Below are positions 5,764 through 8,474 of a stretch of DNA of 8,474 bases, piece by piece. Position numbers and translations under genes: made by a program. The notes under the pieces are model-generated. The model was not told where the DNA came from. It saw only the letters and a list, made by a program, of their open reading frames with translations, and searched no databases. This DNA is from CBDTTM01 sp965363355 (lineage in GTDB: Bacteria > Bacillota > Negativicutes > Selenomonadales > Selenomonadaceae). Where the stretch lies: the NCBI GenBank assembly GCA_965363355.1, contig CBDTTM010000107.1, forward strand, positions 1-8,474. The letters run 5' to 3'. Positions within the stretch are counted from its first letter, which is position 1. Every line of letters starts with the position of its first letter.

Positions 5764-6626
5764 CTGCTGAGTTGCACTTGCATGGATTCGTTTTCTTTGA
5801 TTTTTATGGCAATCCGAGTGATGTAACTGTCTTCGTTATTTGAACTGAGTTCGTCGATGATACCTTCTTCGTAGGCATAATCTTCTATTTCGTATTGATT
5901 TTCTTGCAGGAATTCGAGAAGTTTTTGATAGGCACCATTGTAATTATTGGAATAAAATCCGTAGAAATAGCCGACGGCATAGAGACCGGCTGGTTGAATA
6001 AATGGTTTGGCACAAGTTGGGGCTTTGCCTTTGCTTGATAGATGCGTCTTAGTGAAACAATAGCTGTAGTCTTCGAATTTGCCAGCTAGGATATTCTCTT
6101 TGTGAAGCATACCTCCTAGAGGATAGCCAATATTGAGGTTGTTTTGCAGGCAGTAATTGATATGTTCCTGGACAATGCGGTGTTCTTCGGCTTCGCTGCA
6201 AGGGGGATGAAGCGCTTCGCTTAAAAGCAATGTGGATGTGGGCAAGGCTTTTATTTCAATTTTATTTGTTTCGATTTTTTGTGATTCTTTAAATAGTTGC
6301 AGCTTGTTTTTGATCAGCAGGTTCAGTCTTTGTTTATGTAGGATTTCTTCTTGCAGGTGTTTTTGGTGTTGTTTTAAAAGGTCATGGAAATTTTCTGGCG
6401 TACGATTGGCGATATGGTATTTTATTTCATGGATGGATAAACCGATTTCGCGCAAGGCTCGGATGACGTAAAAAATATATAATTGATCATAAGCGTAATA
6501 ATGGTAACCATTTGGCTTGATGATTTCTGGTTGAAAAATGCCCTCTTCTGCATAATAGAAGAGGGTTTTTTTGTTGATGTTACAGATCTTAGCGAATTCT
6601 CCAGTGGATAAATATATTTTTTGCAA
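5736..6626 (-). CDS. MerR-family multidrug-responsive activator (BltR/BmrR-like)
   Basis: About 296 aa from TTG at 6626. The N-terminal MerR winged helix (first ~70 residues) begins YLSTGEFAKICNINKKTLFYY; a charged helical linker (about 78-118) would form the dimer coiled coil. The C-terminal half resembles the GyrI-like/BltR ligand-binding fold, with YPLGGML, AGLYAVGYFYGFY and the closing EEGIIDELSSNNEDSYITRIAIKI pattern split over strands. Relatives bind hydrophobic cationic drugs and twist 19-bp-spacer promoters into active form. It is divergent from the RND efflux operon, whose promoter has exactly this layout, so it is most likely that operon's activator. The start was chosen because AAAGGA is nine bases before TTG 6626; an in-frame TTG at 6635 directly abuts that site. 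A promoter for rlmD overlaps its stop codon. Confidence 0.85.
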   Translation of the reverse strand: MQKIYLSTGEFAKICNINKKTLFYYAEEGIFQPEIIKPNGYHYYAYDQLYIFYVIRALREIGLSIHEIKYHIANRTPENFHDLLKQHQKHLQEEILHKQRLNLLIKNKLQLFKESQKIETNKIEIKALPTSTLLLSEALHPPCSEAEEHRIVQEHINYCLQNNLNIGYPLGGMLHKENILAGKFEDYSYCFTKTHLSSKGKAPTCAKPFIQPAGLYAVGYFYGFYSNNYNGAYQKLLEFLQENQYEIEDYAYEEGIIDELSSNNEDSYITRIAIKIKENESMQVQLSSLQANKNKV

Positions 6627-6635
6627 ATTTTTCAA

Positions 6636-6641
6636 TCCTTT
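6636..6641 (-). promoter_or_regulatory. Ribosome binding site deciding the merR start
   Basis: Reading leftwards, AAAGGA is nine bases from TTG at 6626 but zero bases from the in-frame TTG at 6635, favouring the shorter protein. The site nearly touches the -35 of the divergent efflux promoter, so bound regulator or polymerase there could also affect merR expression. Confidence 0.55.
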
Positions 6642-6642
6642 C

Positions 6643-6673
6643 TTGACCGTCCTGTTACTGGATAGTTTATCAT
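6643..6673 (+). promoter_or_regulatory. 19-bp-spacer efflux promoter with central dyad (predicted MerR-protein operator)
   Basis: The -35 is TTGACC (6643-6648) and the -10 TATCAT (6668-6673), spacer exactly 19 bp (6649-6667). The spacer holds TCCTGT-T-ACTGGA (6650-6662), symmetrical at 5 of 6 positions; the symmetry continues partly outwards to 6646-6666. This is the known architecture of promoters activated by MerR-family proteins, and the adjacent divergent gene encodes one. Confidence 0.7.
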
Positions 6674-6675
6674 GA

Positions 6676-6704
6676 ATTTTAGTCTAAAAAAAGAGGGATT
6701 TAAA
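6676..6704 (-). promoter_or_regulatory. Weak candidate promoter for the merR gene
   Basis: On the minus strand TTTAAA (6704-6699) and TAAAAT (6681-6676) are 17 bp apart, each short of consensus. The predicted start would lie inside the efflux -10/operator region, so binding of the regulator there could autoregulate it. This is low-confidence because the region is AT-rich. Confidence 0.3.
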
Positions 6705-6710
6705 GGAGGA
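6702..6710 (+). promoter_or_regulatory. Strong ribosome binding site of the membrane fusion protein gene
   Basis: AAAGGAGGA precedes the TTG start at 6718, with eight bases between GGAGG and the start. It supports the TTG as the real start. Confidence 0.75.
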
Positions 6711-6717
6711 CAAGAAA

Positions 6718-7908
6718 TTGTCAGCATGGAAATTCACGAAAAATCAGCACTTGCTAATAGGTGTTTTTCTGTTACTAGGTGTGGCCGCGATGTTTTTTGG
6801 TTATAGCAAAGGCCATACGATCAGCAGCGATGAAAAAAAGGCAAAAGTTAAAAGCATGCAGCCTTTGCAACAAGACGTAGATCTTTCATATAAATATGTC
6901 GGAACGATCAAGGCAAAAGACGAAATAAAGATTCAATCCCGCGTATCTGGCACGGTTGTAGAAAAATATATAGAAGGCGGGCAGCTTGTAACAAAAGGGC
7001 AGGCTCTTTATAAAATAGATTCCAGGCAGTATGCGTCAGCGCTTTTAGGCGCGCGGGCCACTTTGGCGCAGGCTGAAGCATCGCTTCAAAATGCCGAGAC
7101 GGATTTGGCAAGAAATCAGCAACTGCTGGCAGTGGCTGCAGTTGCCGAACAAAAGGTGACGACGCAGGAATCCTTGGTAAAACAATACCGGGCATTGGTC
7201 GCAGCAAATGAGGCACTTGTGAAAAAGGCAGAGGAAGATTTGTCCGATACGGTAATTTACGCACCAGTTTCGGGACGCGTGGACTTAAAGGATGTTGCAA
7301 TCGGCACGTACGTAAGCGCAGGAAGTACAACTTTGGCAACCGTTGGTTCAAGTGATCCAATCGAGGTTGAGTTCAATATCAGTGAAAATGAATATTTAAA
7401 AACGATTTCGCAGTGGAAAGAGAGCGAGACAAGCAGAGTCGTGAATCTTACCTTAAGCAATGGTGATGCGTATCCATTTAGTGGGACGGTTTTAGCAGTG
7501 GATCGATCGTTGACCGAAAACACAGGGACTTTGAGCATTAAAGCTAGCTTTCCCAATGAAGGCAATCGGTTACTGCCGGGGATGTTTGCCAGGGTACAGT
7601 TAAAAGGTGCGATTGTGCCAAATGCAATCTTGGTCCCGCAGCGAGCTGTACAACAGCTTTTGGATAAGACTTTTGTCAATATCGTTCGTGAAGACGGCAA
7701 AGCTGGGGTGAGAGAAGTGAAGCTTGGTGATAAAATAGGCAGCTATTATATCATTGAGCAAGGTGTCACGGCACAAGACCAAATCATCGTCGAAGGCCTT
7801 GTGAAAATACAAGATGGAATGGCTGTCGATGTGACGGTTGTGACACCGGAAGATATGGGCTTTTCGCTTCAGGAAGATGTAAGTGAAAACAAGGCGGCAA
7901 CATCATAA
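6718..7908 (+). CDS. RND efflux periplasmic membrane fusion protein (AcrA/MexA, HlyD-like)
   Basis: A 396-aa adaptor that bridges an inner-membrane RND pump and an outer-membrane TolC-type channel. A single N-terminal hydrophobic segment (about 12-29) is a membrane anchor or uncleaved signal; there is no cysteine in the protein, so it cannot be a lipoprotein like AcrA. The first lipoyl half-motif is SRVSGTVVEKYIEGGQLV (74-91); an alanine/glutamate-rich helical hairpin follows (about 103-175), then the second half-motif IYAPVSGRVDLKDVAIGTYV (180-199), a beta-barrel domain (about 213-295, ending RLLPGMFARVQL) and a membrane-proximal domain (about 303-375). It begins at TTG and is the first gene of the efflux operon, followed 12 bases later by the pump gene. 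A promoter of MerR-activated type lies upstream. Substrates cannot be told from sequence; hydrophobic drugs or bile-like compounds are plausible. Confidence 0.93.
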   Translation: MSAWKFTKNQHLLIGVFLLLGVAAMFFGYSKGHTISSDEKKAKVKSMQPLQQDVDLSYKYVGTIKAKDEIKIQSRVSGTVVEKYIEGGQLVTKGQALYKIDSRQYASALLGARATLAQAEASLQNAETDLARNQQLLAVAAVAEQKVTTQESLVKQYRALVAANEALVKKAEEDLSDTVIYAPVSGRVDLKDVAIGTYVSAGSTTLATVGSSDPIEVEFNISENEYLKTISQWKESETSRVVNLTLSNGDAYPFSGTVLAVDRSLTENTGTLSIKASFPNEGNRLLPGMFARVQLKGAIVPNAILVPQRAVQQLLDKTFVNIVREDGKAGVREVKLGDKIGSYYIIEQGVTAQDQIIVEGLVKIQDGMAVDVTVVTPEDMGFSLQEDVSENKAATS

Positions 7909-7913
7909 GGAGG
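7909..7913 (+). promoter_or_regulatory. Ribosome binding site of the RND pump gene
   Basis: GGAGG starts directly after the stop codon of the membrane fusion protein and is seven bases before TTG at 7921. The spacing indicates one tightly linked operon. Confidence 0.8.
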
Positions 7914-7920
7914 AATTATT

Positions 7921-8474
7921 TTGTCACGATTTTTTATCAATCGACCGATTTTTGCGATTGTCATCGCACTGATCTTAGTTATTATGGGCGCTATTGCAGC
8001 TACGCAGCTTCCGGTTGCACAGTATCCAGAAATATCGCCACCGACGGTTACCGTATCGACAAGCTATACTGGGGCAGATGCTTCAGTAGTCAATGAAACG
8101 GTAGCACAAACCATTGAGTCTGAAGTCAATGGAGTCCAAGGCATGGATTATATGAGCTCAAATGCAGATGCCTCTGGTTCATACAGCTTGGAAGTCGTTT
8201 TTAAGCTTGGCACCGACGGTGACTTAGATGCGGTCAAGACACAAAATAATGTCGCGACTGCGAATGCGAGTTTGCCGACGGATGTGCAGTCCGTAGGGGT
8301 GACGACAAAAAAAGCGTCTTCTGATATGGCGTTGATGATTTCATTGTATTCACCAACTGGAACATATGATAGTGTTTTTTTGAAAAACTATGCGGATCTT
8401 TATCTTTTGGATAAAATCAAACGTGTCACGGGTGTCGGTAATGTGTCGGCCTATGGTGCCGACTATGCGATGCG
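7921..8474 (+). CDS. HAE-1 family RND multidrug efflux pump (AcrB/MexB-like), 3'-truncated by window edge
   Basis: The first 184 codons of an inner-membrane proton-driven RND transporter; full proteins are about 1,000-1,050 aa. It starts at TTG and reads MSRFFINRPIFAIVIALI, the typical AcrB start with the first transmembrane helix (about residues 9-28). It continues with LPVAQYPEISPPTVTVSTSY and GADASVVNETVAQTIE, then the porter-domain PN1 segment with YMSSNADASGSYSLEV, and reaches GVGNVSAYGADYAM at the edge, all in AcrB/MexB order. These motifs fit HAE-1 drug pumps rather than the metal-ion (CusA) class. The four key transmembrane charged residues used for proton relay lie beyond the window. 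With the membrane fusion protein it forms an operon; an outer-membrane TolC-like gene may follow. Confidence is high for the family; the substrate range is unknown. Confidence 0.93.
   Translation, partial: MSRFFINRPIFAIVIALILVIMGAIAATQLPVAQYPEISPPTVTVSTSYTGADASVVNETVAQTIESEVNGVQGMDYMSSNADASGSYSLEVVFKLGTDGDLDAVKTQNNVATANASLPTDVQSVGVTTKKASSDMALMISLYSPTGTYDSVFLKNYADLYLLDKIKRVTGVGNVSAYGADYAM

Noticed and set aside
6908..7700. Two leftward open frames (about 150 and 147 codons) opposite the membrane fusion protein
   Set aside because: They are antisense to a well-conserved gene, have low-complexity Pro/Leu- or Ser-rich translations and no convincing ribosome sites.
1..8474. CRISPR arrays, insertion sequences, tRNA or rRNA genes, attachment sites
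   Set aside because: No spaced direct repeats, transposase-like frames with terminal repeats, or tRNA/rRNA signatures were seen on either strand.

Overview
The window looks like the chromosome of an anaerobic, low-to-mid GC diderm Firmicute, most likely Negativicutes (Selenomonas/Megamonas/Sporomusa relatives); this is an inference. The evidence is strong AGGAGG-type ribosome sites, TTG starts and Firmicute-type regulators (a LicR-like PRD activator and a BltR-like MerR protein) beside an AcrA/AcrB-type RND efflux operon, which needs an outer membrane. An Fe-S aldo/keto reductase fits an anaerobe. No mobile element, CRISPR array, tRNA or rRNA was seen.

Left part (1-2720): the 3' part of alsE (D-allulose-6-phosphate 3-epimerase, start outside the window) runs rightwards into a terminator. 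It converges on a leftward two-gene unit: a PRD-containing PTS-dependent activator (492 aa), then a separate EIIA protein (146 aa) overlapping it by four bases. Together they match a single-chain LicR/MtlR-type activator (about 640 aa) cut between EIIB and EIIA. The regulator may control sugar phosphate/PTS genes to the left of the window, including alsE.

Middle (2721-5667): a 251-bp divergent intergenic region carries an extended -10 for the regulator and, for the rightward gene, a 19-bp-spacer promoter over an AGTTAACT dyad, the pattern of MerR-family control. The rightward gene is an aldo/keto reductase with a C-terminal eight-cysteine ferredoxin-like domain. It converges on rlmD (23S rRNA m5U1939 methyltransferase, leftward), with back-to-back terminators between them. 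rlmD is preceded by an intrinsic terminator, and the best promoter lies upstream of that terminator, inside the 3' end of the next gene, so attenuation or a short terminated RNA is possible.

Right part (5736-8474): a BltR/BmrR-like MerR regulator (leftward) is divergent from an RND efflux operon: a membrane fusion protein (396 aa), then the first 184 codons of an HAE-1 RND pump that runs off the right edge. The efflux promoter has the 19-bp spacer and central dyad expected for direct activation by the MerR protein. This makes a compact drug-sensing module that pairs a Gram-positive-style sensor with a Gram-negative-style tripartite pump. All four genes from rlmD rightwards appear to start at TTG.
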